Positions 33,034 to 46,820 of a stretch of 64,000 bases of DNA are shown piece after piece (position 1 is the first letter of the stretch; every line of letters starts with the position of its first letter). This DNA comes from Nematostella vectensis (lineage: Eukaryota > Cnidaria > Anthozoa > Actiniaria > Edwardsiidae): NCBI RefSeq assembly GCF_932526225.1, contig NC_064036.1, forward strand, positions 15,865,181-15,929,180, in the 5' to 3' direction. The translations under genes were made by a program, and so were the position numbers. The notes beneath the pieces were generated by a model. It ran no database searches and was not told where the DNA came from. It saw only the letters and a list, made by a program, of their open reading frames with translations.

Positions 33034-34964
33034 TTACTGAGTGTTTAGTAATTCTTACTCAGTGTTAAGTAACTCTTACTCAGTGTTAAGTAATTCTTAC
33101 TCAGTGTCGAGGAATTCTTAATCAGCGTCGAGGAATTCCTACTCAGTGTTGAGGATTTCATACGCAGTGTTAAGTCATTCTTACTCATTGTTAAGTAATT
33201 CTTACTCAGAGTTGAGGAATCCTTCTCAGCGTTGAGGAATTCCTACTCAGTGTTGAGTAATTCTTACGCAGTGTTGAGGAATTCTTACTCAGTGTGTTGA
33301 GTAATTTTATACTCAGTGTTAAGTAATTCTTACTCAGTGTGTTGAGTAATTTTATACTCAGTGTTAAGTAATTCTTACTCAGTGTTAAGTAATTCTTACT
33401 CAGTGTTGAGTAATTCTTACTCAGTGTTAAGTAATTCTTACTCAGTGTTGAGTAATTCTTACTCAGTGTTAAGTAATTCTTACTCAGTGTTGAGTAATTC
33501 TTACTCAGTGTGTTGAGTACTTTTATACTCAGTGTTAAGTAATTCTTACTCAGTGTTGAGTAATTCTTACTCAGTGTGTTGAGTACTTTTATACTCAGTG
33601 TTAAGTAATTCTTACTCAGTGTTAAGTAATTCTTACTCAGTGTTAAGTAATTCTTACTCAGTGTTAAGTAATTCTTACTCAGTGTTGAGTAATTCTTACT
33701 CAGTGTTAAGTAATTCTTACTCAGTGTTGAGTAATTCTTACTCAGTGTTAAGTAATTCTTACTCAGTGTTGAGTAATTCTTACTCAGTGTGTTGAGTACT
33801 TTTATACTCAGTGTTAAGTAATTCTTACTCATTGTTAAGTAATTCTTACTCAGAGTTGAGGAATCCTTCTCAGCGTTGAGGAATTCCTACTCAGTGTTGA
33901 GTAATTCTTACGCAGTGTTGAGGAATTCTTACTCAGTGTGTTGAGTAATTTTATACTCATTGTTAAGTAATTCTTACTCAGTGTGTTGAGTAATTTTATA
34001 CTCAGTGTTAAGTAATTCTTACTCAGTGTTAAGTAATTCTTACTCAGTGTTGAGTAATTCTTACTCAGTGTTAAGTAATTCTTACTCAGTGTTGAGTAAT
34101 TCTTACTCAGTGTTAAGTAATTCTTACTCAGTGTTGAGTAATTCTTACTCAGTGTTAAGTAATTCTTACTCAGTGTTGAGTAATTCTTACTCAGTGTGTT
34201 GAGTACTTTTATACTCAGTGTTAAGTAATTCTTACTCAGTGTTAAGTAATTCGTACTCAGTGTTAAGTAATTCTTACTCAGTGTTAAGTAATTCTTACTC
34301 AGTGTTGAGTAATTCTTACTCAGTGTGTTGAGTAATTTTATACTCAGTGTTAAGTAATTCTTACTCACTGTTAAGTAATTCTTACTCAGTGTTGAGTAAT
34401 TCTTCCTCAGTGTTGAGTAATTCTTACACAGTGTTAAGTAATTCTTACTCAGTATTAAGTAATTCTTACTCAGTGTTAAGTAATTCTTTCTCAGTGTTGA
34501 GTAATTTTATACTCAGTGTTAAGTAATTCTTACTCAGTGTTGAGTAATTCTTACTCAGTGTTAAGTAATTCTTACTCAGTGTTAAGTAATTCTTTCTCAG
34601 TGTTGAGTAATTTTATACTTAGTGTTAAGTAATTCTTACTCAGTGTTAAGTAATTCTTACTCATTGTTAAGTAATTCTTTATCAGTTTTGAGTAATTTTA
34701 TACTCAGTGTTAATTAATTGTTACTCAGTGTTAAGTAATTCTTACTCAGTGTTGAGTAATTCTTACTCAGTGTTGAGTAATTTTTGCTCAGTGTTGAGTA
34801 ATTCTTACTCAGTGTTAAGTAATTCTTACTCAGTGTTGAGTAATTCTTACTCAGTGTTGAGTAATTCTTACTCAGTGTTGAGTAATTCTTACTCAGTGTT
34901 AAGTAATTCTTACTCAGTAATCTTACTCATTGTTAAGTAATTCTTACTCAGTGTTGAGTAATTG
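33034..34964. repeat. 21-bp minisatellite array, unit 2 (longest, ~92 units)
   Basis: Same unit as in unit 1. A diagnostic block (cagagttgaggaatcc, ctcagcgttgaggaattcc, acgcagtgttgagg, then two gtgtgttgag variants) occurs at ~33205 and again at ~33850. It identifies a higher-order repeat of ~645 bp. Confidence 0.95.
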
Positions 34965-35617
34965 TATAGGATGCGAGTGTATAAATAATGTGGCTTGGGA
35001 TTCCTGTGCGGACACTCACGTGACAGTAATTTTCAACCGTAAACGTTGGTGGAAAGCAAATCACAAATTTTCTAAACACAATTGAAATGCTATCTGTGCA
35101 AAAATAGTTTTTTTCCAACTGACTGGGGCTCAGAAATAAGAAATTTTAGAAGATACTTATAATTTGTGACTTCTTGCTTATAACTTTTGACTTTTTGCTT
35201 GGCAGTGTTCGGACTATAATTGCAACTAGACCCTGCGCGCAGGGTTGACTAAGATATCGGAGATATGCAATTTGCTTGGGCCCTGTGCGTGTTGTGACAT
35301 GTATGACAAAGATTCTACTGCCCACTTCCTTTGGATATAATAAAAAGATATGTATAATCTTGTTATTTTTATTGTAAATGCCATATTGCAACACTGATTG
35401 GGGCAAGAAAGGTAAGATGCGTCATCTCTTGAGGTGGGGTTGGACTTAAGGTGTGCTCCATTGAAGTAGATGGGGGTTGATTGTCTTATTTTTACAGTGG
35501 CAACCTTACAAATATTGTCCCCGCAGCAGAGATAGCTCCGAAATAAAATTCATGAAAACTGAGAATGTGTTTGAAAATTGTTAAATATTTCTTAAACATT
35601 TTTTTTGGTTCACTGCA

Positions 35618-35961
35618 AGGCCCGTACCCAGGGAGGGGGGGGGGGGGGTGCAGGGGGCAGGGGGTGTTAGCGCACCCCGCCCCCACAACGGCCGAAGGTC
35701 AACTTTCGGTTCTAAATAGACGTGCTTTTTGCATACAAAACTATAAAGCATAAGCTAGATCACTCTGGTATGTAGTCAAACCCGACAATTAACGTCCCTT
35801 AAAGATACTACAAATGCATAAAGAAATCCCTTTTTGTTTTTTAGGGGGTCAGAGAACTCACTCTCCCCACCCCTTCCCTACCCCCAAAACCACACCCCGG
35901 ATAATTTAGGTCAACGTTTTCGCATTTCCCACCCTCCAAGAAAAATCCTGGGTACGGGCCT
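35618..35961. mobile_element. MITE, unit 2 spacer
   Basis: Same element and position as 28421-28755, with identical 15-bp ends. It keeps the 'cggccgaaggtc' segment that unit 1 lost. Confidence 0.8.
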
Positions 35962-36689
35962 GACTGCGTTGCCTTAAATGGGCTACTACAGGTACCCCAG
36001 GAAATAGCGATGCTTCTGTTGTATAGGGGGGGAGGTGAGGGGTAGACAAATGCTGTGCCAAAATGATTTTAACTATCATAATTATTTTCCAAGGGGGTGC
36101 GGCCCCGAGCGAGTATGCCGACGACGTTGGTATAGTTAGTGATCGTCAGTCTACATAAGATTATTAATCCAACGGCGCTAATCAAACGTCTCAAACATTT
36201 GGACATCAGCCACACATTTACTACACTTGTTATAGAGATACAAACAATATTTACACTACACATATTGACACATGGTCACTAATTCCAGATATTTTCACTG
36301 ACGTGACAGTTACAGTACGTTGCGTGACACGGCTAATGCCCAACATATGTAAGTCCCGGTGATTACCAATCACTTAGATCAATATAAAGTGTACCAACGC
36401 CGATTAACGCCTTTAAGTGACTTAAACGTCTAGTAAATGCAAGTATTTTGGGGTGTAGGAAAGGTGGGGGGGGGTTACAAGTCGTGATTGGCAGTAAAAT
36501 CAAGTGCATATGTTATACCAATTGCCACCCATGACTTATGGGTATAATCGATTTTAAGGATGTTATTAATGTAATCTCTACTTTGTAATGTCTATTCCTA
36601 ATCACAAATCCATATTTCTCTCTTGTCCCTTCTCCGAAGGGAGATTTCGTTTTACTGAGGCACACCCCACTTGTCCCCAGTCCTTCTCC

Positions 36690-39655
36690 TCATTGTCTTC
36701 TCTTCATTATTTTCTGACTGCGTCTGCGCTTGCGTGACGTTACTTCCGGCACAGAAGTGCTACTCAATGGCCACGGGGCGACAGAACTGGAAAAGACTGA
36801 GGCGAGTTCAGCAGACATGTTCATATACGTGCAAGTGTAAGGGCTGAACCACACCTGTAATTAAAATCCCCAAAAAAATTTAAATTTTTAAATCGTTGTG
36901 ACTTGGCTTTCTTCAACTTTGCATTTTATCTGGCCTTTTCAGACTTAAATGTGATTTTTAAAAGATTAGCAAGTCCTACCTGAGCGGTTACCGTGGGGCT
37001 TTGATAGACGGTGGGCGTGGTGAAAGAAGGAACAGTACCCTCTTCAATGACCTCCTCGATATACTCAACGCAACTCGCGTTGCTGGAGGAATCACCACTC
37101 TCAACAGCACTCGTCACCTCCCCGACAAGAGACAATATCTCCTGCATGGTGCTGGGGTCAGGAAGTGGGGCCTCCTCTTGTGCAGCTTCAGAGACTTGTT
37201 GGCTGCCAACAGGCACTGTACTACCCTCTGTCGCGGTGCTGACCTCGTCTGCAAGAGCAAGTAGCTCCCGCATGATACTTGGGTCAGGAAAGGGGGTCTC
37301 GTCTGGTTCAGCCTTAAAGTCTTGTTGGCTGTCAACAGGCTCTGCCACGGTGCTGACCTCGTCTGCAGGAGCAAGTAGCTCCTCCAATGTGCTGCAATCA
37401 GCAATAGAGAACTTGTATGTATTGTTAGGGTGAGCGGCCGTGTTATCTACCTCTCCTGCTTGAATCGATATATGATTTGTTTCGCAGGCGGGAGCGATGA
37501 GGGAGTCAGTGGCGGGACTTTTGACTTCGTCCATCAGGGCCAATAGCTCCACAATCGCATTAGGATCAGGGAGGGGCAGCTCATCCGTTGCCTCACTTGA
37601 CACAGTTTTCTCATCATCACCCTCAAGCAGATCTGTAAGCCAGGCTGGGCACTCACCGAAGTCATATAAAGATTGCTGTGAGGGGCTGGTAGCCTCGACC
37701 ACGCCCTGGCTCACAGCTGGAACAACCTCTTCCTCGTCAGAGGTAACTTTGCCCCCCTCTTCTTTAGGTAGTGGGTCTATCAGGGGGCTATCGATCACTG
37801 TCTCACTCGCCTCGCTTGAGGAGCGCGGGGGAAGGTCCTTCAGGTCCACCAAATACTCATGGATGTTCCCACCCTCAAGGTGCCCGATAGTGCTAATGTG
37901 ACTGAACGTGTCGTGTGAGGGAGCAGTGTAGAAGTCAGCGGCCTCGTGCAGGAGTTGATGCATCTTCTGGAGCACCTCATCATCGTGTGACTGTAAATAG
38001 TTGAGGAAATTCTCATGGTCTAGTCTTCGTAACAAGCAAGAGGTCAAGACTGAAACTTTTATGTCTAATGCTCTGATGCGCGTGTTGTATAGAAGTGTAA
38101 AACGATTTTCGTTTTCCTATATTCTAGTTGGTTTCTACCATCAAATGCAGTACGCATATGTGTGGTGACGTATCGATTCTAGTTACTCTGTAGCAAAATC
38201 ATATCCCCCCTCACATTAATTACACAACCACCTACTTGACCCTGGCTTATCGCACAAGCTCTTGCTGCCGAGGCAACGGTAGTTTGATTGACAACGCCGT
38301 TTAGAGCAACGTTAGGGATACACGGGATGGCACCCCTGGCCACAGGAATCCCACTGAAAGGCGCCTGCATGATATACTGCCCAGCGTGTGGTCCCATTGT
38401 CACATGGCAAGGACTCCGATCTAAGCGCTTTTGTTGTACTAGCACGGGGTAGGTTAAGGCTGATCTGTACGGGCCGCCATACATATAAGGGGTACCCCCA
38501 GGGGATAATTGTGCTTGGCTGACATGAGGTTGGGGTAGGTATTCTGGGCGGCGTCTGCGCCGACTTTGCGGGGGGTTCGGGGGCTGTTGTAAAGTTGATA
38601 TTGGCCGGAGCGCATACTCGTAGTCGCGCCATGACAACGGGTCCCTCACCCTCCCCTGGTTAGTAGCGGTGCCGTCTGGAGTTATCTGAATTGAACATCG
38701 TGGAAGGATCAGATAACACCAGAAACACCATAGTGAAACTCTATATAAGGAGTAGCATTTATATTTGGACTTTTCATAATTTAGCAGAACAACATGAGCA
38801 TTTTTAATGCCTTCGTTGAGGGATATTAAGGGGTTAGCTAATAAAGAGCGGCCTGAATCTTTCAATTGCAGCTCTGAGCGACCTGCAAATTTATAACTAG
38901 TTGTCGCGAAAAAGGAGCAAGCGTATCTAGTATGCATTTTTTTTTTGTTTAAGGATTGTTTTCGCCGAAAAATATTCAAGTATAAAAACAAGGAAGTATT
39001 CGTGCTGTACCATAGATACTAGAGTCTTTTTCACTCCTTTAGTTAAACGCTTATCATCACTAAACAAGTAGTGAATAGAGTCTGATATACCTGATACCCT
39101 CCGTGATAGTACAAGATGTAACGTTATAGAGATCCAATACTTTTTTTTTAGACTAAATTGCCTAAATGACCGACTACTGTCTTGATTTGTATGTTTTGGA
39201 TGCAAAAACACAAGGGGGAGGGTTTAGCGGTTTAAAACCCTCTCTTGGGTTGCAGGGAAAGTGTTATGTGCCCCTATCCATTCTTTTGCTGCTTTGTTTA
39301 ACAAAAGAATTTGAGGAGCTGGAGGCATAAAAGCATACAGTATCTATATGTATTTTTTTGATGGGATGCAACCAACCTAACTGTTGAGTGTCTTATCGAC
39401 AAAACGCACTTCTAAGGTAGGAATTTGTGTGTGTGTGAGTCAGAAAGCCGATGCAACAAAAGTCTATTACACCCTACCCAATTGTTATTGAGCTAAAAGC
39501 TAGATCCGTCCCTGTTTGTACTTTGGATAATGTCAAATATTTATCTCAAAGATATGTAGAAATTTCGCACGGATTCTTTCGATAACTATAAATGGCCTGT
39601 TTATCATCGAAATCACTTTATTCAATCAACAAACTTCTCATCTCACCTGCCACAT
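36690..39655 (-). CDS. Nuclear acidic-repeat protein, tandem paralogue 3 (C-terminal frameshift)
   Basis: Exons: 39647-39655, 38236-38685, 36980-38116 and 36690-36854, 586 aa predicted. Exons 1-3 are intact and the same length as in paralogue 2; exon 2 ends CAA|GTAGGT, a slightly weaker donor. In exon 4 one base is missing near 36710 (cattattttctg against cattaattttctg), so after R-K-R-R-R-S-Q-K-I the frame shifts and stops at 36690-36692 (M-K-R-R-Q-stop). The first basic cluster and a short basic tail remain, while the usual K-T-K-R-R-R-T-G-D-K-W-G end is lost. The product could still be nuclear. Confidence 0.65.
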
Positions 39656-40230
39656 GGCGTAGTTGATGCTTTTTCAAGGTTATGAGATTACTTTTTTCGT
39701 TTTTGGTAAAACCTTTTCCTGCTCAAGAGTAAGTGGTTTCTGGGTCAATCTGTTTATTTTTGCCATGGTTACGCGCGCGACGTAACAGTTGAGCCTAGTG
39801 CGCGTGCCTCGAAACGCACGCGCCAATACTCATACATCAGATATCCATGTAAAAAGGGTTTTGTATAAAATTTTAGGATTAAAATTTTTAGTATTTTCGT
39901 AAAAGGTATTCATGCTCAAGAGAAAGTAGTTTCTGGGTGTTTTTGTGTATTTTTGCCATGATTACGCGTACGATGTGAAAACTCCCGTGACATCAACACG
40001 CGCGCGCCAATCGATTTCACAACGGTTAATCAATATCTTGCCGATGAGTTGATCGATAACTCAGCGTCTAATGTAGAAATAGGCGCAATCAGTCAACAAT
40101 ACAAAATATCGATATGCAAAACGTATAGGTTAACTCAAAAGTGAAAGGTGCAACGGGACACGGGGTCCCATGAGGGGCGCCGCCTGGTTCTTACCGTGAT
40201 TTAGAAATAGTGTAAAATGTAAAATTTATT

Positions 40231-41539
40231 TTGGTGTCGAGGAATTCTTACTCAGTGTCGAGGAATTCTAACTCAGTGTCGAGAAATTCTTACTAAGCGT
40301 TATTTAATTTTTACTCAGTGTTAAATGATTCTTACTGAGTGTTAAGTAATTCTTACTCATTGTTAAGTAATTCTTACTCAGAGTTGAGGAATCCTTCTCA
40401 GCGTTGAGGAATTCCTACTCAGTGTTGAGTAATTCTTACGCAGTGTTGAGGAATTCTTACTCAGTGTGTTGAGTAATTTTATACTCAGTGTTAAGTAATT
40501 CTTACTCAGTGTGTTGAGTAATTTTATACTCAGTGTTAAGTAATTCTTACTCAGTGTTAAGTAATTCTTACTCAGTGTTGAGTAATTCTTACTCAGTGTT
40601 AAGTAATTCTTACTCAGTGTTGAGTAATTCTTACTCAGTGTTAAGTAATTCTTACTCAGTGTTGAGTAATTCTTACTCAGTGTGTTGAGTACTTTTATAC
40701 TCAGTGTTAAGTAATTCTTACTCATTGTTAAGTAATTCTTACTCAGAGTTGAGGAATCCTTCTCAGCGTTGAGGAATTCCTACTCAGTGTTGAGTAATTC
40801 TTACGCAGTGTTGAGGAATTCTTACTCAGTGTGTTGAGTAATTTTATACTCAGTGTTAAGTAATTCTTACTCAGTGTGTTGAGTACTTTTATACTCAGTG
40901 TTAAGTAATTCTTACTCATTGTTAAGTAATTCTTACTCAGAGTTGAGGAATCCTTCTCAGCGTTGAGGAATTCCTACTCAGTGTTGAGTAATTCTTACGC
41001 AGTGTTGAGGAATTCTTACTCAGTGTGTTGAGTAATTTTATACTCAGTGTTAAGTAATTCTTACTCAGTGTGTTGAGTAATTTTATACTCAGTGTTAAGT
41101 AATTCTTACTCAGTGTTAAGTAATTCTTACTCAGTGTTAAGTAATTCTGACTCAGTGTTGAGTAATTCTTACTCAGTGTTAAGTAATTCTTACACAGTGT
41201 TAAGTAATTCTTACTCAGTGTTAAGTAATTCTTACTTAGTGTTGAGTAATTTTATACTCAGTGATGAGTAATTCTTACTCAATGTTAAGTAATTCTCACT
41301 CAGTGTTGAGTAATTCTTACTCAATGTTGAGTAATTCTTACTCAGTGTTGAGTAATTCTTACTCAGTGTTAAGTAATTCTTACTCAGTGTTAAGTAATTC
41401 TTACTCAGTGTTGAGTAATTCTTACTCAGTGTTGAGTTATTCTTACTCAGTGTTGAGTAATTCTTACTCAGTGTTAAGTAATTCTTACTCAGTAATCTTA
41501 CTCATTGTTAAGTAATTCTTACTCAGTGTTGAGTAATTG
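40231..41539. repeat. 21-bp minisatellite array, unit 3 (~62 units)
   Basis: The diagnostic higher-order block occurs three times, near 40378, 40744 and 40937, so a ~366-bp and a ~193-bp higher-order period are present. The start is the 'gtgtcgaggaattc' subfamily, as in units 1, 4 and 5. Confidence 0.95.
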
Positions 41540-42190
41540 TATAGGATGCGAGTGTATAAATAATGTCGCTTGGGATTCCTGTGCGGACACTCACGTGACA
41601 GTAATTTTGCACCGTAAACGTTGATGGAAAGCAAATCACAAATTTTCTAAACACAATTGAAATGCTATCTGTGCAAAAATAGTTTTTTCCAACTGACTGG
41701 GGCTCAGAAATAAGAAATTTTAGAAGATACTTATAATTTGTGACTTCTTGCTTATAACTTTCGACTTCTTGCTTGGCAGTGTTCGGATTATAATTGCAAC
41801 TAGACCCTGCGCACAGGGTTGACTAAGATACCGGAGATATGCAATTTGCTTGGGCCCTGTGCGTGTTGTAACATGTATGACAAAGATTCTACTGCCACTA
41901 CCTTTGGATATAATAAAAAAATATGTATAATCTTGTTATTTTTATTGTAAATGCCATATTACAGCACTGATTGGGGCAAGAAAGGTAAGGTGCGTCATCT
42001 CTTGAGGTGGGGTGGACTTAAGGTGTGCTCCATTGAAGTAGATGGGGTTGATTGTCCTATCTTTTACAGTGGCAACCTTACAAATATTGTCCCCGCAGCA
42101 GAGATAGCTCCGAAATAAAATTCATGAAAACTGAGAATGTGTTTGAAAATTGTTAAATATTTCTTAAACATTTTTTTTTGGTTCACTGCA

Positions 42191-42535
42191 AGGCCCGTAC
42201 CCAGGGAGGGGGGGGGGGGGGTGCAGGGGGCAGGGGATGTTAGCGCACCCCGCCGCCACAACGGCCGAAGGTCCACTTTCGGTTCTAAATAAGCGTGCTT
42301 TTTGTAGACAAAACTATAAAGCATAAGCTAGATCACTCTGGTATGTAGTCAAACGCGACAATTAACGTCCCTTAAAGATACTACAAATGCATAAAGAAAT
42401 CCCTTTTTGTTTTTTCGGGGGTCATAGAATTCACTCTCCCCACCCCTTCCCCACCCCCAAAACCACACCCCCGGATAATTTAGGTCAACGTTTTCGCATT
42501 TCGCACCCTCCAAGAAAAATCCTGGGTAATGGCCT
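42191..42535. mobile_element. MITE, unit 3 spacer
   Basis: As in the other spacers. The right end is diverged (cctgggtaatggcct), with a two-base change in the inverted repeat. Confidence 0.8.
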
Positions 42536-43227
42536 GACTGCGTTGCCTTAATGGGCTACCACAGGTATCCCAGGAAATAGCGATGCTTCTGTTGTATAGG
42601 GGGGGAGGTGAGGGGAAGACAAATGCTGTGCCAAAATGAATTCAACTATCATAATTATTTTCCAAGGAGGTGCAGCCCCGAACGAGTATGCCGACGACGT
42701 TGGTATGGTTAAGGATCGTCAGTCAACATAAGATTATTAATCCAACGGCGCTAATCAAACGCCTCAAACATTTGGACATCAGCCACACATTTACTACACT
42801 TGTTATAGAGATACAAACAATATTTACACTACACATATTGAAACATGGTCACTAATTCCAGATATTTTCACTGACGTGACAGTTACAGTACGTTGCGTGA
42901 CACGGCTAATGCCCAACATATGTACGTCCCGGTGATTACCAATCACTTAGATCAATTTAAAGTGTACCAACGCCGATTAACGCCTTTAAGTGACTTGAAC
43001 GTCTAGTAAATGCAAGTATTTTGGGGTGGAGGAGAGGTGGGGGGGGGGGGGGGGAAGTAGTGATTGGCAGTAAAATCACGTGCATATGTTATACCAATTG
43101 CCACCCATGACTCATGGGTATAATCGATTTTAAGGATGTTATTAGAGTAATCTCTACTTTGTAATGTCTATTCCTAATCACAAATCCACATTTCTCTCTT
43201 GTCCCTTCTCCGAAGGGAGATTTCGTT

Positions 43228-46200
43228 TTACTGAGGCACACCCCACTTGTCCCCAGTCTTTCTCCTCTTTGTCTTCTCTTCATTAATTTTCTGACTGCGT
43301 CTGCGCTTGCGTGACGTTACTTCCGGCACAGAAGTACTACTCAATGGCCACGGGGCGACAGAACTGGAAAAGACTGAGGCGAGTTCAGCAGACATGTTCA
43401 TATACGTGCAAGTGTAAGGGCTGAACCACACCTGTAATTAAAATCCAAAAAAAGATTTAAATTTTTAAATTGTTGTGATTTGGCTTTCTTCAACTTTACA
43501 TATTATCTGGCCTTTTCAGACTTAAATGTGATGTTAATATAAGATTAGCGAGTCCTACCTGAGCGGTTACCGTGGGGCTTTGATAGACGGTGGGCGTGGT
43601 GAAAGAAGGAACAGTACCCTCTTCAATGACCTCCTCGATATACTCAACGCAACTCGCGTTGCTGGAGGAATCACCACTCTCAACAGCACTCGTCACCTCC
43701 CCGACAAGAGACAAAATCTCCTGCATGGTGCTGGGGTCAGGAAGTGGGGCCTCCTCCTGTGCACTTTCAGAGACTTGTTGGCTGCCAACAGGCACTGTAC
43801 TACCATCTGTCGCGGTGCTGACCTCGTCTGCAAGAGCAAGTAGCTCCCGCATGGTACTTGGATCAGGAAGGGGGGTCTCGTCTGGTTCAGCCTTAAAGTC
43901 TTGTTGGCTGTCGACAGGCTCTGCCACGGTGCTGACCTCGTCTGCAGGAGCAAGTAGCTCCTCCAATGTGCTGCAATCAGCGATAGAGAACTTGTATGTA
44001 TTGTTAGGGTGAGCGGCCGTGTTATCCACCTCTCCTGCTAGAGTCGATATATGATTTGTTTCGCAGGCGGGAGCGATGAGGGAGTCAGTGGCGGGACTTT
44101 TGACTTCGTCCATCAGGGCCAATAGCTCCTCAATCGCATGAGGATCAGTGAGGGGCAGCTCATCCGTTGCTTCACTTGACACAGTTTTCTCATCATCACC
44201 CTCAAGCAGATCTGTTAGCCAGGCTGGGCACTCACCGAAGTCATATAAAGATTGCTGTGAGGGGCTGGTAGCCTCGACCACGCCCTGGCTCACAGCTGGA
44301 ACAACCTCTTCCTCGTCAGAGGTAACTTTGCCCCCCTCTTTTTTAGGTAGTGGGTCGATCAGGGGGCTATCGATCACTGTCTCACTCGCCTCGTTTGAGG
44401 AGCGCGGGGGAAGGTCCTTCAGGTCCACCAAATACTCATGGATGCTCCCACCCTCAAGGTGCCCGATAGTGCTACTGTGACTGAACGTGTCGTGTGTGGG
44501 AGTAGTGTAGAGGTCAGCGGCCTCGTGCAGGAGTTGATGCATCTCCTGGAGCACCTCATCATCGTGTGACTGTAAATAGTTGAGGAAATTCTCATGGTCT
44601 AGTCTTCGTAACAAGCAAGAGGTCAAGACTGAAACTTTTATGTCTAATGCTCTAATGCGCGTATTGTATAGAAGTGTAAAACGATTTTCGTTTTCCTATA
44701 TTCTAGTTGTTTTCTACCATCAAATGCAGTACGCATATTTGTGGTGACGTATCGATTCTAGTTACTCTGTAGCAAAATCATATCCCCCCTCACATTAATT
44801 ACACAACCACCTACCTGACCCTGGCTTATCGCGCAAGCTCTTGCTGCCGAGGCAACGGTAGTTTGATTGACAACGCCGTTTAGAGCAACGTTAGGGATAC
44901 ACGGGATGGCACCCCTGGCCACAGGAATCCCACTGAAAGGCGCCTGCATGATATACTGCCCAGCGTGTGGTCCCATTGTCACATGGCAAGGACTCCGATC
45001 TAAGCGCTTTTGTTGTACTAGCACGGGGTAGGTTAAGGCTGATCTGTACGGGCCGCCATACATATAAGGGGTACCCCCAGGGGATAATTGTGCTTGGCTG
45101 ACATGAGGTTGGGGTAGGTATTCTGGGCGGCGTATGCGCCGACTTTGCGGGGGGTTCGGGGGCTGTTGTAAAGTTGATAATGGCCGGAGCGCATACTCGT
45201 AGTCGCGCCATGACAACGGGTCCCTCACCCTCCCCTGGTTAGTAGCGGTGCCGTCTGGAGTTATCTGAATTGAACATCGTGGAAGGATCAGATAACACCA
45301 GAAACACCATAGTGAAACTCTATATAAGGAGTAGCATTTATATTTGGACTTTTCATAATTTAACAGAACAACATGAGCATTTTTAATGCCTTCGTTGAGG
45401 GATATTAAGGGGTTAGCTAATAAAGAGCGGCCTGAATCTTTCAATTGCAACTCTGAGCGACCTGCAAATTTATAACTAGTTGTCGCGAAAAAGGAGTAAG
45501 CGTATCTAGTATGCATTTTTTTTTGTTTAAGGATTTTTCTCGCCGAAAAATATTCAAGTATAAAAACAATGAAGCATTCGTGCTGTACCATAGATTGAGT
45601 CTTTTTCACTCCTTTAGTTAAATGCTTATCATCACTAAACAAGTAGTGAATAGAGTCTGATATACCTGATACCCTCCGTGATAGTACAAGATGTAACGTT
45701 ATAGAGATGCAATATTTTTTTAGACTAAATTGCCTAAATGACCTACTACTGTCTTGATTTGTATGTTTTGGATGCAAAAACACAAGGGGGAGGGTTTAGC
45801 GGTTTAAAACCCTCTCTTGGGTTGCAGGGAAAGTGTTATGTGCCCCTATCCATTCTTCTGCTGCTTTGTTTAACAAAAGAATTTGAGGCGCTGGAGGCAT
45901 AAAAGCATACAGTATCTATATGTATTTCTTTGATGGGATGCAAACAACCTAACTATTGAGTGTCTTATCGACAAAACGCACTTCTAAGGTAGGAATTTGT
46001 GTGTGTGTGTGAGTCAGAAAGCCGATGCAACAAAAGTCTATTACACCCTATCCAATTGTTATTGAGCTAAAAGCTAGATCCGCCCCTGTTTGTACTTTGG
46101 ATAATGTCAAATATTTATCTCAAAGATCAGTAGAAATTTCGCACGGATTCTTTCGATTACTATAAATGGTCTGTTTATCATCGAAATCACTTTATTCAAT

Positions 46201-46229
46201 CAACAAACTTCTCATCTCACCTGCCACAT
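43228..46229 (-). CDS. Nuclear acidic-repeat protein, tandem paralogue 4 (599 aa)
   Basis: Exons: 46221-46229, 44815-45264, 43559-44695 and 43228-43431. All splice sites and phases match paralogue 2, and I see no lesion. Differences are scattered amino-acid replacements, for example K-R-R-K-T in the second basic cluster and T-L-A-G-E-V for I-Q-A-G-E-V in exon 3. The sequence upstream of exon 2 is also open (to 45783), but it carries length-variable A-runs between copies and an in-frame stop in unit 2, so it is treated as intron. Confidence 0.75.
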
Positions 46230-46820
46230 GGCGTAGTTGATGCTTTTTCAAGGTTATGAGATTACTTTTTGAACTTTTTTTAAAGCGTTTTTGGTGAAAC
46301 CTTTTCCTGCTCAAGAGTAAGTGGTTTCTGGGTCAATCTGTTTATTTTTGCCATGGTTACGCGCGCGACGTAACAGTTAAGCCTAGTGCGCGTGCCTCGA
46401 AACGCACGCGCCAATACTCATACATCAGATATCCATGTAAAAAGGGTTTTGTATAAAATTTTAGGATTAAATTTTTTAGTATTTTCGTAAAAGGTATTCA
46501 TGCTCAAGAGAAAGTCGTTTCTGGGTGTTTTTGTGTATTTTTGCCATGATTAAGCGTACGATGTGAAAACTCCCGTGACATCAACACGCGCGCGCCAATC
46601 GATTTCACAACGGTTAATCAATATCTTGCCGATGAGTTGATCGATAACTCAGCGTCTAATGTAGAAATAGGCGCAATCAGACAACAATACAAAATATCGA
46701 TATGCAAAACGTATAGGTTAACTCAAAAGTGAAAGGTGCAACGGGACACGGGGTCCCATGAGGGGCGCCGCCTGGTTCTTACCGTGATTTAGAAATAGTG
46801 TAAAATGTAAAATTTATTTT

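Noticed and set aside
35492-35686. Minus-strand ORF with a Pro-rich PPPPLPGYGP run across each MITE
   Set aside because: It crosses the MITE terminal repeat and the variable G-run; frame length differs between copies because of the homopolymer.
44758-45783. Extended 341-codon frame joining exon 2 of paralogue 4 to upstream sequence
   Set aside because: The upstream part holds A-runs of different length in each copy and a stop in unit 2 (tgttaa at 31475-31480); a good acceptor (ttcag) precedes exon 2, and ATG-TGG-CAG|GTGAGA supplies a start in phase.
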